A stretch of 64,000 bases of DNA, taken from positions 251,778 to 315,777 of the forward strand of contig CABJAM010000004.1 in assembly GCA_902363555.1 (NCBI GenBank), written 5' to 3'. Position 1 is the stretch's first letter; each line of letters starts with the position of its first letter. The DNA is from Lachnospiraceae bacterium (GTDB lineage: Bacteria; Bacillota; Clostridia; Lachnospirales; Lachnospiraceae). This document shows, one piece after another, positions 31,153 through 39,292 of this stretch. The notes beneath the pieces were generated by a model. That model ran no database searches. It was given only the letters and a program-made list of their open reading frames with translations, and was not told where the DNA came from. A program made the translations under genes and the position numbers.

Positions 31153-31554
31153 ATGACTATGAGCGATCCTATTGCAGATATGCTTACTAGAATCCGTAAT
31201 GCGAATACTGCAAAACACGATACAGTAGATATTCCTGCATCCAAAATGAAAGAATCCATCGCTAAGATTCTTCTTGATGAAGGTTATATTAAGAACTATG
31301 AGATCACTGGTGAAGGCGTAACACGCACCATCAAAGTGACATTAAAATATGGTAAAGACAAAACACAGAAGACAATCACAGGTATCAAGAGAATTTCCAA
31401 ACCTGGTCTTCGTGTTTATGCCAATGCTGAAAACATGCCGAAGGTACTCGGCGGCTTAGGCGTTGCTATCATTTCCACAAACAAGGGCGTTATTACCGAC
31501 AAAGAAGCCAGAACAATGAATGTCGGCGGTGAAGTATTAGCGTTTGTATGGTAA
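31153..31554 (+). CDS. rpsH: 30S ribosomal protein S8
   Basis: A 133-residue protein that binds the central domain of 16S rRNA and is the spc operon repressor in E. coli. It starts MTMSDPIADMLTRIRNA and ends with the conserved GGEVLAFVW, preceded by STNKGVITDKEAR. AAAGGAGG precedes the ATG at 31153. Confidence 0.97.
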   Translation: MTMSDPIADMLTRIRNANTAKHDTVDIPASKMKESIAKILLDEGYIKNYEITGEGVTRTIKVTLKYGKDKTQKTITGIKRISKPGLRVYANAENMPKVLGGLGVAIISTNKGVITDKEARTMNVGGEVLAFVW

Positions 31555-31588
31555 CATTGACAATAATCACAATAATGGAGGTACGGGC

Positions 31589-32131
31589 ATGTCACGTATA
31601 GGAAGAATGCCAATCGCTGTGCCGGCAGGTGTAACTGTTGACATAGCAGAAAATAATAAAGTGACTGTAAAAGGTCCTAAGGGAACACTTGAGAGAGTAC
31701 TCCCTGCTGAAATGGACATCAAAATGGAAGATGGACAGATCGTTGTAACAAGACCTAATGACTTAAAGAAAATGAAATCCTTACACGGTCTGACAAGAAC
31801 CCTGATCAACAACATGGTTGTTGGTGTAACTGACGGTTACACAAAGGTTCTGGAAATCAACGGCGTTGGTTACAGAGCTGCAAAGCAGGGAAATAAATTA
31901 GTCTTATCCTTAGGATATTCACATCCTGTCGAAATGGTTGACCCGGAAGGCGTTGCCACGACACTTGAGGGTCAGAATAAAATTACAGTTTCCGGTATCG
32001 ACAAAGAAAAAGTCGGACAGTACGCAGCCGAAATCAGAGATAAGAGAAGACCTGAACCTTATAAGGGCAAGGGTATCAAGTATGCTGATGAAGTGATCAG
32101 ACGTAAAGTCGGTAAGACTGGTAAGAAATAA
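31589..32131 (+). CDS. rplF: 50S ribosomal protein L6
   Basis: A 180-residue two-domain protein near the sarcin-ricin loop. It starts MSRIGRMPIAVPAGV and contains LEINGVGYRAAKQGNKL and EIRDKRRPEPYKGKGIKY. The open frame starts at 31544 inside rpsH, but GGAGG and homology select ATG 31589. Confidence 0.97.
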   Translation: MSRIGRMPIAVPAGVTVDIAENNKVTVKGPKGTLERVLPAEMDIKMEDGQIVVTRPNDLKKMKSLHGLTRTLINNMVVGVTDGYTKVLEINGVGYRAAKQGNKLVLSLGYSHPVEMVDPEGVATTLEGQNKITVSGIDKEKVGQYAAEIRDKRRPEPYKGKGIKYADEVIRRKVGKTGKK

Positions 32132-32149
32132 GTAAAGGAGTGAATAATA

Positions 32150-32518
32150 ATGGTTAGCAAAGAGTCAAGAAGTAAAATTCGCGAAAACAAGCACAGACGT
32201 ATGCGCCACCATCTTGCTGGAACATCGCAGCGTCCTCGTTTAGCTGTATTCAGAAGTAATAATCATATTTACGCTCAAATTATCGATGATACGGTTGGTA
32301 ATACACTTGTAGCTGCTTCAACAATGGAGAAGGAAATCAAAGCCAGCGTGGAAAAGACCAATGATGTCGCAGCCGCAGCAGCTGTTGGTACTGCCATTGC
32401 AAAAAAAGCTTTAGAAAAAGGTATTACAGCAGTAGTATTCGATAGAGGCGGATTTATTTATCAGGGTAAAGTTCAGGCATTAGCCGATGCAGCTAGAGAA
32501 GCTGGATTACAATTCTAG
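32150..32518 (+). CDS. rplR: 50S ribosomal protein L18
   Basis: A 122-residue 5S-rRNA-binding protein with a basic N-terminal tail. RPRLAVFRSNNHIYAQIIDD and the FDRGGFIYQGKVQALADAAREAGL end are family features. AAAGGAGTG precedes the ATG. 15 nt to rpsE. Confidence 0.97.
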   Translation: MVSKESRSKIRENKHRRMRHHLAGTSQRPRLAVFRSNNHIYAQIIDDTVGNTLVAASTMEKEIKASVEKTNDVAAAAAVGTAIAKKALEKGITAVVFDRGGFIYQGKVQALADAAREAGLQF

Positions 32519-32533
32519 CAAGGAGGAGAACAC

Positions 32534-33043
32534 ATGAAACGTACAATCATTGATGCTAGTCAATTTGAAATAACCGAAAAGGTAGTATCAATCAAACGTG
32601 TAACTAAGGTTGTTAAGGGTGGCCGTAACTTCCGTTTCGCAGCTTTAGTTGTCGTTGGTGATGGCAACGGACATGTCGGCGCAGGCTTGGGAAAAGCTAC
32701 TGAAATTCCTGAGGCAATCCGCAAGGGCAAAGAAGACGCTATCAAGAAACTCATCGAAGTGCCATTAGATGAAAATGGCAGTGTAACACATGACAATTTA
32801 GGTAAATTCGGCAGTGCAACAGTATTACTGAAGCAGGCTCCACAGGGTACCGGTATTATCGCCGGCGGTCCTGCCCGTGCCGTTCTCGAACTTGCCGGTT
32901 ATAAAAACATCCGTACAAAATCTCTCGGTTCCAGTAACAAGCAGAACGTTGTTCTTGCAACCATCGATGGCCTTGCAAACCTTACAACAGCCGAAGAAGT
33001 TGCTAAAAAACGTGGCAAATCTGTAGCAGAGATTCTTGGGTGA
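32534..33043 (+). CDS. rpsE: 30S ribosomal protein S5
   Basis: A 169-residue protein important for decoding fidelity. It contains the loop KVVKGGRNFRFAALVVVGDG, where spectinomycin resistance mutations occur, and GTGIIAGGPARAVLELAG. No resistance change is obvious. AAGGAGG precedes the ATG. Confidence 0.97.
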   Translation: MKRTIIDASQFEITEKVVSIKRVTKVVKGGRNFRFAALVVVGDGNGHVGAGLGKATEIPEAIRKGKEDAIKKLIEVPLDENGSVTHDNLGKFGSATVLLKQAPQGTGIIAGGPARAVLELAGYKNIRTKSLGSSNKQNVVLATIDGLANLTTAEEVAKKRGKSVAEILG

Positions 33044-33060
33044 GAAGGAGGGCATAAAAA

Positions 33061-33243
33061 ATGGCAGATAAATTAAAGGTTACTTTAGTTAAATCTACAA
33101 TTGGTGCAATTCCTAAACACAAAAAGACTGTGGAGGCTCTTGGATTAAAGAAGCTTCATCATACAGTAGAATTGCCAAATAACGCAGCAGTAAAAGGTAT
33201 GGTAAATCAGGTTAAGCATCTTGTAAAAGCTGAAGAAATCTGA
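33061..33243 (+). CDS. rpmD: 50S ribosomal protein L30
   Basis: A 60-residue protein with the typical VTLVKSTIGAIPKHKKTVEALGL. It lies 17 nt after rpsE with AAGGAGG before the ATG, the usual position in the spc operon. Confidence 0.96.
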   Translation: MADKLKVTLVKSTIGAIPKHKKTVEALGLKKLHHTVELPNNAAVKGMVNQVKHLVKAEEI

Positions 33244-33274
33244 TTTGTTGAGAATAAAGTAAGGAGGTGCAAAC

Positions 33275-33715
33275 ATGAATTTATCCGAATTAAAACCAGC
33301 TAAAGGTTCAAAGCAGAGTGATAATTTCAGAAGAGGCCGTGGACATGGTTCAGGTAATGGTAAGACAGCAGGTAAGGGCCACAAAGGTCAGAAGGCTCGT
33401 TCCGGAGCTCCCAGAGTCGGCTTTGAAGGTGGTCAGATGCCTTTATATAGACGTATTCCAAAGAGAGGCTTTACCAACAGAAACAGCCTTGAGATCGTTG
33501 GAATTAACGTGGATGCTTTAGACAGATTTGAAGACGGCGCAGTAGTGACCGTTGAAACTCTTGTTGAAACAGGCATCGTTAAGAACCCTAAAGACGGTGT
33601 TAAGATTCTTGGCAACGGCGAACTTACTAAGAAGCTTACTGTCAAAGCGAATGCATTCAGCGCAGGCGCTGCCGAAAAAATTCAGGCTCTTGGTGGAACA
33701 GTAGAGGTGATCTAA
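33275..33715 (+). CDS. rplO: 50S ribosomal protein L15
   Basis: A 146-residue assembly protein. The Gly-rich N-terminal part RRGRGHGSGNGKTAGKGHKGQKARSG is diagnostic. The stop overlaps the secY start (TAATG), the common arrangement that couples secY to ribosomal protein synthesis. Confidence 0.97.
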   Translation: MNLSELKPAKGSKQSDNFRRGRGHGSGNGKTAGKGHKGQKARSGAPRVGFEGGQMPLYRRIPKRGFTNRNSLEIVGINVDALDRFEDGAVVTVETLVETGIVKNPKDGVKILGNGELTKKLTVKANAFSAGAAEKIQALGGTVEVI

Positions 33716-35040
33716 TGCTGACAACACTTAAAAATGCATTCAAAATCAAAGATATACGCAATCGTATCTTATTTACATTTGGAATGCTCATTATTGTCCG
33801 TCTGGGTGCTCAGTTACCGACGCCCGGGGTGGACAGTAGTGTTTTTGCCGCATGGTTTGCAAATCAAACTGCAAACACAGGCGGCGCACTGGATTTCTTC
33901 AATGCAATGACCGGTGGCTCCTTTACACAGATGTCCATCTTTGCATTGAGCATCACACCGTACATCACATCTTCAATCATCATGCAGCTTTTAACCATTG
34001 CTATTCCAAAGCTGGAAGAAATGCAGCGTGACGGCGAAGATGGACGGAAGAAAATCCGTGAGATCACACGTTATGTGACCATTGCCCTCTCTGTGATCGA
34101 AGGCCTTGCATTCGGTATCGGCTTTTTAAGAGGCGGTTATCTGACCTACAATAACGCTTTTGGTGTTATTACAGTTATGATCACACTCACAGCCGGTTCT
34201 GCCCTGCTCATGTGGCTGGGTGAACAGATTACTTCTAAAGGTGTTGGTAACGGTATCTCCATAATTTTGTTATTTAACATTATTTCCAGATTACCGGAAG
34301 ACTTCCAGCTGCTTTATGATAAATTCATTTCCGGAGCATCGAATATTGTGACCGGCGGTCTTGCTGCCGTGATCATTATCGCTGTTATCGTCGCAACTAT
34401 CGTGCTTGTAGTTTATCTGCAGGGCGGTGAGCGCCGGATTCCGGTTCAGTACTCTAAAAAGGTAGTCGGCAGAAAAATGGTCGGCGGACAGTCCACCAAC
34501 ATTCCGTTGAAGGTCAATACCGCCGGTGTTATCCCGATCATCTTTGCATCCTCGATCATGTCTCTGCCGGGAATCATTGTGAATTTCGTCGGCAAGTCGC
34601 CCAGCGGCTTCTGGGGCCATATTCTTCGAGGCTTAAACAGCAATAACTGGTGCGTTCCCGCAACGCCGTGGTACAGCATCGGTCTTGTCGTTTACATTAT
34701 TATGGTGATCTTCTTTGCTTACTTCTACACCGCTGTAACCTTCAACCCGCTTGAAATTGCAGATAATATGAAGAAGCAGGGTGGGTTTGTTCCAGGTATC
34801 CGTCCGGGCAAGCCAACTGTGGATTATTTACAGAAAATATTGAACAACATTATATTTATCGGGGCCTGCGGCCTGGTGATCGTAGCCTTTATACCTTTCT
34901 TCTTCAACGGTATATTTGGCGCACGGGTTTCCTTTGGTGGAACCTCACTTATCATTATTGTCGGTGTCGTTCTTGAAACGATGAAGCAGATCGAGTCTAT
35001 GATGTTAGTACGTCATTATAAAGGATTCCTCAACGAATAA
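33715..35040 (+). CDS. secY: Preprotein translocase channel subunit SecY
   Basis: The main channel of the Sec translocon, 441 residues and ten transmembrane helices. Signatures are LGAQLPTPGVDSSVFAAWF near the start, ALSITPYITSSIIMQLLTIAIP, and the cytoplasmic loop QGGERRIPVQYSKKVVGR that binds SecA and ribosomes. It shares one base with rplO. A hairpin and a repeat element follow in the 224 nt before adk. Confidence 0.97.
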   Translation: MLTTLKNAFKIKDIRNRILFTFGMLIIVRLGAQLPTPGVDSSVFAAWFANQTANTGGALDFFNAMTGGSFTQMSIFALSITPYITSSIIMQLLTIAIPKLEEMQRDGEDGRKKIREITRYVTIALSVIEGLAFGIGFLRGGYLTYNNAFGVITVMITLTAGSALLMWLGEQITSKGVGNGISIILLFNIISRLPEDFQLLYDKFISGASNIVTGGLAAVIIIAVIVATIVLVVYLQGGERRIPVQYSKKVVGRKMVGGQSTNIPLKVNTAGVIPIIFASSIMSLPGIIVNFVGKSPSGFWGHILRGLNSNNWCVPATPWYSIGLVVYIIMVIFFAYFYTAVTFNPLEIADNMKKQGGFVPGIRPGKPTVDYLQKILNNIIFIGACGLVIVAFIPFFFNGIFGARVSFGGTSLIIIVGVVLETMKQIESMMLVRHYKGFLNE

Positions 35041-35061
35041 TTTTTAATGACAAAAGATAAG

Positions 35062-35120
35062 AAAGAGAATGAATATGTGCAGCCATAACCGTCTGCCGGT
35101 TCATTCCCTTTCGTTTATAT
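35062..35120 (+). terminator. Terminator-like hairpin between secY and adk
   Basis: AAAGAGAATGAA (35062-35073) pairs with TTCATTCCCTTT (35100-35111), with an inner AACCG/CGGTT stem, followed by a T/A-rich stretch. It could reduce read-through into adk-map. Confidence 0.5.
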
Positions 35121-35133
35121 TTTATTTATATTT

Positions 35134-35213
35134 AGCCATGAGGCATGTCACCAATTTCCGAAGGAAATTGATGACCTGTGCACGCATCAGCGTGCTTCCG
35201 CAGACGCATGGCT
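35134..35213. repeat. Family C hairpin repeat, copy 2
   Basis: GTCACCAATTTCC (35147-35159) pairs with GGAAATTGATGAC (35163-35175). A second stem GCACGC-ATCA-GCGTGC lies at 35180-35195. An outer pair AGCCATG/CATGGCT (35134-35140 and 35207-35213) closes the unit. It interrupts the ribosomal cluster. Confidence 0.75.
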
Positions 35214-35264
35214 GAATAGTGAAACAAGTTGTTGTTGGACATATGAATGGAGGATAATTATTAT

Positions 35265-35909
35265 ATGAAAATAATTATGCTGGGTGCGCCTGGCGCCGGT
35301 AAAGGCACGCAGGCCAAAAAAATTGCAGATGTATGCAAGGTTCCTCATATATCAACCGGAGATATTTTCAGAGCTAATATCAAAAATGGTACAGAGCTTG
35401 GTGCGAAGGCTCAGGAGTACATGAAAAAAGGTTTACTCGTACCGGATGAATTAACCTGTGATCTCGTTGTTGATCGAATTCAACAATCTGACTGTAAAGA
35501 TGGGTATATTCTGGACGGCTTCCCGAGGACCATTCCTCAGGCTGAAGCTTTAACGAATGCCCTTCATGCGATCGACCAAAAGATGGACTATGCGATTAAT
35601 ATCGAAGTTCCAGATGAAAATATAATCGGAAGAATGTCCGGTCGCCGTGCATGTGTCGGATGCGGAGCAACATATCATGTGGTTTATAACCCAACAAAGG
35701 TTGAAGGCGTATGCGACGTTTGTGGCGAAGCCCTCATTCTTCGTGAAGACGACAAACCGGAAACTGTAAAGAGCCGTTTGGACGTTTACCATGAACAAAC
35801 ACAGCCGCTGATCGACTACTATAAAGCTCAGGGTATCCTGAAAGAAGTCGACGGTACAAAGAATATGGACGAAGTTTTCGCTGATATTCTCGGTATTTTG
35901 GGAGTTTAA
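35265..35909 (+). CDS. adk: Adenylate kinase
   Basis: Makes two ADP from ATP and AMP. 214 residues, the standard long form. The P-loop is GAPGAGKGT at 7-15. The LID domain carries a four-cysteine zinc site (CVGCGATYH and CDVCGEA), usual for Gram-positive enzymes. GGAGG at 35249 selects ATG 35265 over the in-frame ATG 35247. 3 nt to map. Confidence 0.97.
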   Translation: MKIIMLGAPGAGKGTQAKKIADVCKVPHISTGDIFRANIKNGTELGAKAQEYMKKGLLVPDELTCDLVVDRIQQSDCKDGYILDGFPRTIPQAEALTNALHAIDQKMDYAINIEVPDENIIGRMSGRRACVGCGATYHVVYNPTKVEGVCDVCGEALILREDDKPETVKSRLDVYHEQTQPLIDYYKAQGILKEVDGTKNMDEVFADILGILGV

Positions 35910-35912
35910 AAT

Positions 35913-36689
35913 ATGTCAGTGACCATAAAGTCTGAACATCAGATCGAACTTATGAGAGAAGCCGGCCGACTGCTGGCCATCACTCACGACGAGCTGAGAA
36001 AAGCAATACGCCCGGGGATGTCCACCATGGATATTGACCGTCTGGGCGATAAGATCATCCGTGATTTCGGATGTATACCGAATTTCAAAAACTATAACGG
36101 ATATCCGGCATCGATCTGCGTTTCCGTGAATGACGAAGTCGTCCACGGGATACCTCATAAGAAGCATATTCTGCAGGAGGGTGACATTGTCAGTCTGGAT
36201 GCAGGCCTTATTTATAAAGGCTTTCATTCCGACGCGGCCAGGACCTGGGCGGTGGGCGAAATCTCCCCACAGGCACAGCGTCTGATCGATGTGACCCGGG
36301 CAAGTTTTTTTGCCGGTATAAGGTTCGCAAAAGTTGGAAATCATTTACATGAGATTTCCGGTGCTATCCAGGATTATGTGGAAGCGCACGGTTACAGCGT
36401 TGTGCGCGATCTGGTTGGCCATGGTATAGGAACACATCTTCATGAAGATCCTCAGATCCCAAATTTTCGACAAAAAGGCAGAGGCATAAGACTTCAGGCG
36501 GGGATGACACTGGCCATTGAACCGATGGTCAATGAAGGCCGCTATGATGTGGAATGGCTAGATGACGACTGGACCGTCGTTACCGAAGATGGTTCCCTTT
36601 CCGCTCATTATGAAAATACGATTCTTATCACAAAAGAGGGCTGCGAGATATTTACACTGCTGCCCGGTGAGAAGGCTATGGATGTATGA
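35913..36689 (+). CDS. map: Methionine aminopeptidase, type I
   Basis: Removes the initiator methionine from nascent proteins. 258 residues in the pita-bread fold. The metal ligands are the aspartates in SLDAGLIYKGFHSDAARTW, the histidine in GHGIGTHLHEDP, and the glutamates in AIEPM and YENTI; VVHGIPH is also present. The N-terminal SEC-C zinc extension is absent. It follows adk by 3 nt with a weak GGGAG site. Confidence 0.96.
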   Translation: MSVTIKSEHQIELMREAGRLLAITHDELRKAIRPGMSTMDIDRLGDKIIRDFGCIPNFKNYNGYPASICVSVNDEVVHGIPHKKHILQEGDIVSLDAGLIYKGFHSDAARTWAVGEISPQAQRLIDVTRASFFAGIRFAKVGNHLHEISGAIQDYVEAHGYSVVRDLVGHGIGTHLHEDPQIPNFRQKGRGIRLQAGMTLAIEPMVNEGRYDVEWLDDDWTVVTEDGSLSAHYENTILITKEGCEIFTLLPGEKAMDV

Positions 36690-36700
36690 GGAAGGACACG

Positions 36701-36994
36701 TTGAATAAATTTGTATTTCAGCCGGGGCTGCTGGTGAGCTCCAAGGCCGGCCGCGATAAGGATAAGCTTTATGTGGTGACTGGTATGTGTGGGGAACAGC
36801 TATTGCTGTCCGACGGCACAGGGAGAACTGCGAATAATCCAAAACGAAAAAATATAAAACACGTCCAGAGGATTTCACTGACCGTTTGGCAGTGCGTGGG
36901 TTATAGCCGTCATCCGGAGGTTCCCGATGATGCTGAAATCAGAGAAGCCATTAAGTATTATGCAATGAAACGTCAAAATCAGGAGGAAGAATAA
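36701..36994 (+). CDS. KOW-domain RNA-binding protein, L14e-like
   Basis: A small protein of about 97 residues with the pattern FQPGLLVSSKAGRDKDKLYVV, the KOW-type motif found in a Clostridial family placed between map and infA. Probably RNA or ribosome associated; the precise role is unknown. An ATG at 36686 overlaps the map stop, but GAGGAAGGA at 36688-36696 lies downstream of it and is spaced for TTG 36701, which gives the usual family start. The stop overlaps the infA start. Confidence 0.8.
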   Translation: MNKFVFQPGLLVSSKAGRDKDKLYVVTGMCGEQLLLSDGTGRTANNPKRKNIKHVQRISLTVWQCVGYSRHPEVPDDAEIREAIKYYAMKRQNQEEE

Positions 36995-37212
36995 TGTCAA
37001 AGACAGATGTGATCGAAGTTGAGGGCAAGGTTGTAGATAAGCTGCCCAATGCCATGTTTAAAGTAGAATTGGAAAACGGCCACGTAGTCCTTGCCCATAT
37101 CAGCGGCAAGTTACGGATGAATTTTATCAAAATTTTACCTGGTGACAAAGTAACATTAGAATTATCTCCGTATGATTTAACAAAAGGAAGAATTATTTGG
37201 AGAGATAAATAA
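36994..37212 (+). CDS. infA: Translation initiation factor IF-1
   Basis: A 72-residue single S1-type OB fold that blocks the A site during initiation. It starts MSKTDVIEVEGKVVDKLPNAMFKVELENG, and the end SPYDLTKGRIIWRDK is diagnostic. Its ATG shares a base with the previous stop codon, with AGGAGG in the upstream gene. Confidence 0.97.
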   Translation: MSKTDVIEVEGKVVDKLPNAMFKVELENGHVVLAHISGKLRMNFIKILPGDKVTLELSPYDLTKGRIIWRDK

Positions 37213-37220
37213 ATTAATGC

Positions 37221-37250
37221 TTGACATATGCCAAATTTTGGTGTTATAAT
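37221..37250 (+). promoter_or_regulatory. Internal sigma-A promoter before rpmJ
   Basis: Consensus TTGACA (37221-37226) and consensus TATAAT (37245-37250), spacer 18. It should drive rpmJ and the alpha operon independently of the distant S10 promoter. Confidence 0.88.
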
Positions 37251-37283
37251 GTAGAGCGGACGTTTTGAAAGGAGAGATTTGTT

Positions 37284-37397
37284 GTGAAGGTTAGATCATC
37301 AGTAAAACCGATTTGCGAAAAATGCAAAATCATCAAGAGAAAAGGCAGTATTCGCGTCATTTGCGAAAATCCTAAGCACAAACAGAGACAAGGCTGA
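37284..37397 (+). CDS. rpmJ: 50S ribosomal protein L36, zinc-binding form
   Basis: A 37-residue protein, below the size cut of many gene finders. It reads MKVRSSVKPICEKCKIIKRK and then GSIRVICENPKHKQRQG. The zinc ligands are Cys11, Cys14, Cys27 and His32, the C+ form. It starts with GTG, with AAAGGAG at 37268-37274. It lies between the promoter at 37221 and the long leader of rpsM. Confidence 0.96.
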   Translation: MKVRSSVKPICEKCKIIKRKGSIRVICENPKHKQRQG

Positions 37398-37832
37398 TAT
37401 CAGGCTTGGCTTTTATAATGCTTACCTTTATTAATGGCAAACGTCATTAAAGATTTATGCGGCTGCAGTGAGAAACACCAGGCGGTGTTGTTTCACTTTA
37501 TCATATACGCGGGTGTGCGCCCATGGAGCGGCTTTTCGCTGTTTTCCGATGCACAGCATGGCGTACGTCGCGGTGAGGTTTGCAGATTTCGTCATTGATC
37601 TGCAGATCGTATTTATCGGCAGATTTTGTCATTAGAATCTGTCCGGTTAAGTGCGCAAAGAGTTAGCCCTTAAGCGCCAGGAACATACTCGCGCGTGAGC
37701 GCAGTACAGATTATTTTATGAAGCAGAACAATAGAATATGAGACATATCGTATAAGCATTTCACCGTGGGCCCGATAAGCTCATGTTATATGGTAGGAAC
37801 TCATATAGAATAACCAGTGGAGGTGTAATTAC
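37398..37832 (+). ncRNA. Long structured leader before rpsM (alpha operon)
   Basis: No gene in 435 nt. Hairpins include TTAATG/CATTAA (37431-37450), GTGAGAAACACC/GGTGTTGTTTCAC (37468-37496), two near-copies GCAGATTTYGTCATT (37582 and 37619), each closed by ATCTGC or AATCTG, and ATATGAG (37736)/CTCATAT (37800) enclosing TATCG/CGATA close to the ribosome site. A feedback site for S4 or another product is likely. Confidence 0.55.
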
Positions 37833-38201
37833 ATGGCTCGTATCAGTGGTGTAGATTTACCAAGAGAAAAGCGTGTTGAAATCGGTCTTACTTACATCTA
37901 CGGTATCGGTAGAGTAAGCTCAAATCGTATTCTTAAAGAAGCAAACGTTAACCCGGACACACGTGTCAGAGACTTAACTGACGAAGAAGTTGCCAGAATC
38001 CGTGATATTATTGATGCGTCTCAGGTAGTTGAAGGTGATTTACGTCGTGAAATCGCAATGAATATCAAGAGACTTCAGGAAATCGGATGTTATAGAGGAA
38101 TCAGACACAGAAAAGGCCTTCCGGTTCGTGGTCAGAAGACAAAGACGAACGCAAGAACGAGAAAAGGTCCTAAGAGAACAGTAGCAAATAAGAAGAAGTA
38201 A
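37833..38201 (+). CDS. rpsM: 30S ribosomal protein S13
   Basis: A 122-residue head protein that contacts the P-site tRNA. It starts MARISGVDLPREKRVEIGLTYIYGIG and ends with the basic RGQKTKTNARTRKGPKRTV. GGAGGTG precedes the ATG; the helix ATATGAG/CTCATAT ends just upstream of it. Confidence 0.97.
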   Translation: MARISGVDLPREKRVEIGLTYIYGIGRVSSNRILKEANVNPDTRVRDLTDEEVARIRDIIDASQVVEGDLRREIAMNIKRLQEIGCYRGIRHRKGLPVRGQKTKTNARTRKGPKRTVANKKK

Positions 38202-38230
38202 TATAATATTCCGATAGGAGGTTTTTGGTC

Positions 38231-38626
38231 ATGGCTAAGAAAGTGACAAAAAAAGTGACGAAGAGACGTATTAAGAAAAACGTTGAACGCGGTCAGGCAC
38301 ATATTCAGTCATCTTTTAACAATACAATTGTTACACTTACAGATTCAGAAGGCAATGCTTTATCATGGGCAAGTGCCGGTGGACTGGGATTTCGCGGTTC
38401 CAGAAAATCCACTCCTTATGCTGCACAGATGGCCGCTGAAACAGCAGCTAAAGCAGCTTTACCACATGGTTTAAAATCCGTAGAAGTTATGGTTAAAGGT
38501 CCTGGTTCAGGACGTGAAGCCGCTATCCGTGCCCTTCAGGCATGTGGTATCGAAGTAACCAGCATCAGAGACGTGACACCGGTTCCACATAACGGATGCC
38601 GCCCACCAAAACGCAGAAGAGTCTAA
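38231..38626 (+). CDS. rpsK: 30S ribosomal protein S11
   Basis: A 131-residue platform protein. It contains HIQSSFNNTIVTLTDSEGNALSWASAG and ends DVTPVPHNGCRPPKRRRV, both diagnostic. The open frame includes an upstream TTG at 38225; ATG 38231 with TAGGAGG is the family start. Confidence 0.97.
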   Translation: MAKKVTKKVTKRRIKKNVERGQAHIQSSFNNTIVTLTDSEGNALSWASAGGLGFRGSRKSTPYAAQMAAETAAKAALPHGLKSVEVMVKGPGSGREAAIRALQACGIEVTSIRDVTPVPHNGCRPPKRRRV

Positions 38627-38643
38627 TAGGAGGTTAGTTAGAT

Positions 38644-39237
38644 ATGGCAAGAGATATGGTTCCAGTTTTAAAAAGATGTAGAAGCCTCGGACTTGATCCG
38701 ATTTATCTCGGCGTTGATAAAAAATCTAATAGACAGGCTATTAGAGGAACACGCAAGAAGAGTGAGTACGGTCTGCAGCTTCAGGAAAAGCAGAAAGCTA
38801 AATTTATTTATGGTGTATTAGAAAAACCTTTCAGAAACTACTTCGAGAAAGCAAGCCGCATGAAAGGCCAGTCCGGTGAAAACCTGATGATCATGCTGGA
38901 AACACGTCTGGATAACGTTATTTTCAGACTTGGTTTCGCAAGAACCCGCAAGGAAGCAAGACAGATCGTTGGTCACAAGCACGTGAGCGTTAATGGCAGA
39001 ACTGTAAATATTCCTTCTTATTTAGTTAAGGCCGGCGACGTGATCGAAATTCGTGAAAAATATAAATCTTCTCAGAGATATAAAGACATTCTCGAAGTTG
39101 CAGGTGCAAGACTTGTTCCTGAGTGGCTTGAAGCAAATCAGGAAGCTCTTTCCGGTACGGTTAAGGAACTGCCTACAAGAGAACAGATCGATGTTCCGGT
39201 AAACGAAATGCTTATCGTTGAGTTGTATTCTAAATAA
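38644..39237 (+). CDS. rpsD: 30S ribosomal protein S4
   Basis: A 197-residue primary assembly protein and, in E. coli, the repressor of the alpha operon. It contains KRCRSLGLDPIY and an S4 RNA-binding domain LDNVIFRLGFARTRKEARQIVGHKHVSVNG. The usual N-terminal cysteine zinc site is missing, the C-minus form. Its place in the operon fits feedback through the rpsM leader. Confidence 0.97.
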   Translation: MARDMVPVLKRCRSLGLDPIYLGVDKKSNRQAIRGTRKKSEYGLQLQEKQKAKFIYGVLEKPFRNYFEKASRMKGQSGENLMIMLETRLDNVIFRLGFARTRKEARQIVGHKHVSVNGRTVNIPSYLVKAGDVIEIREKYKSSQRYKDILEVAGARLVPEWLEANQEALSGTVKELPTREQIDVPVNEMLIVELYSK

Positions 39238-39292
39238 AGAATTTAATTAATACCCTCAATTATCTATTAACCCAAAGAAGGAGGGCCCTATA

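Noticed and set aside
37398..37832. T-box or other amino-acid riboswitch before rpsM
   Set aside because: No T-box conserved sequence and no terminator/antiterminator pair before the gene; ribosomal-protein leader is a better reading.
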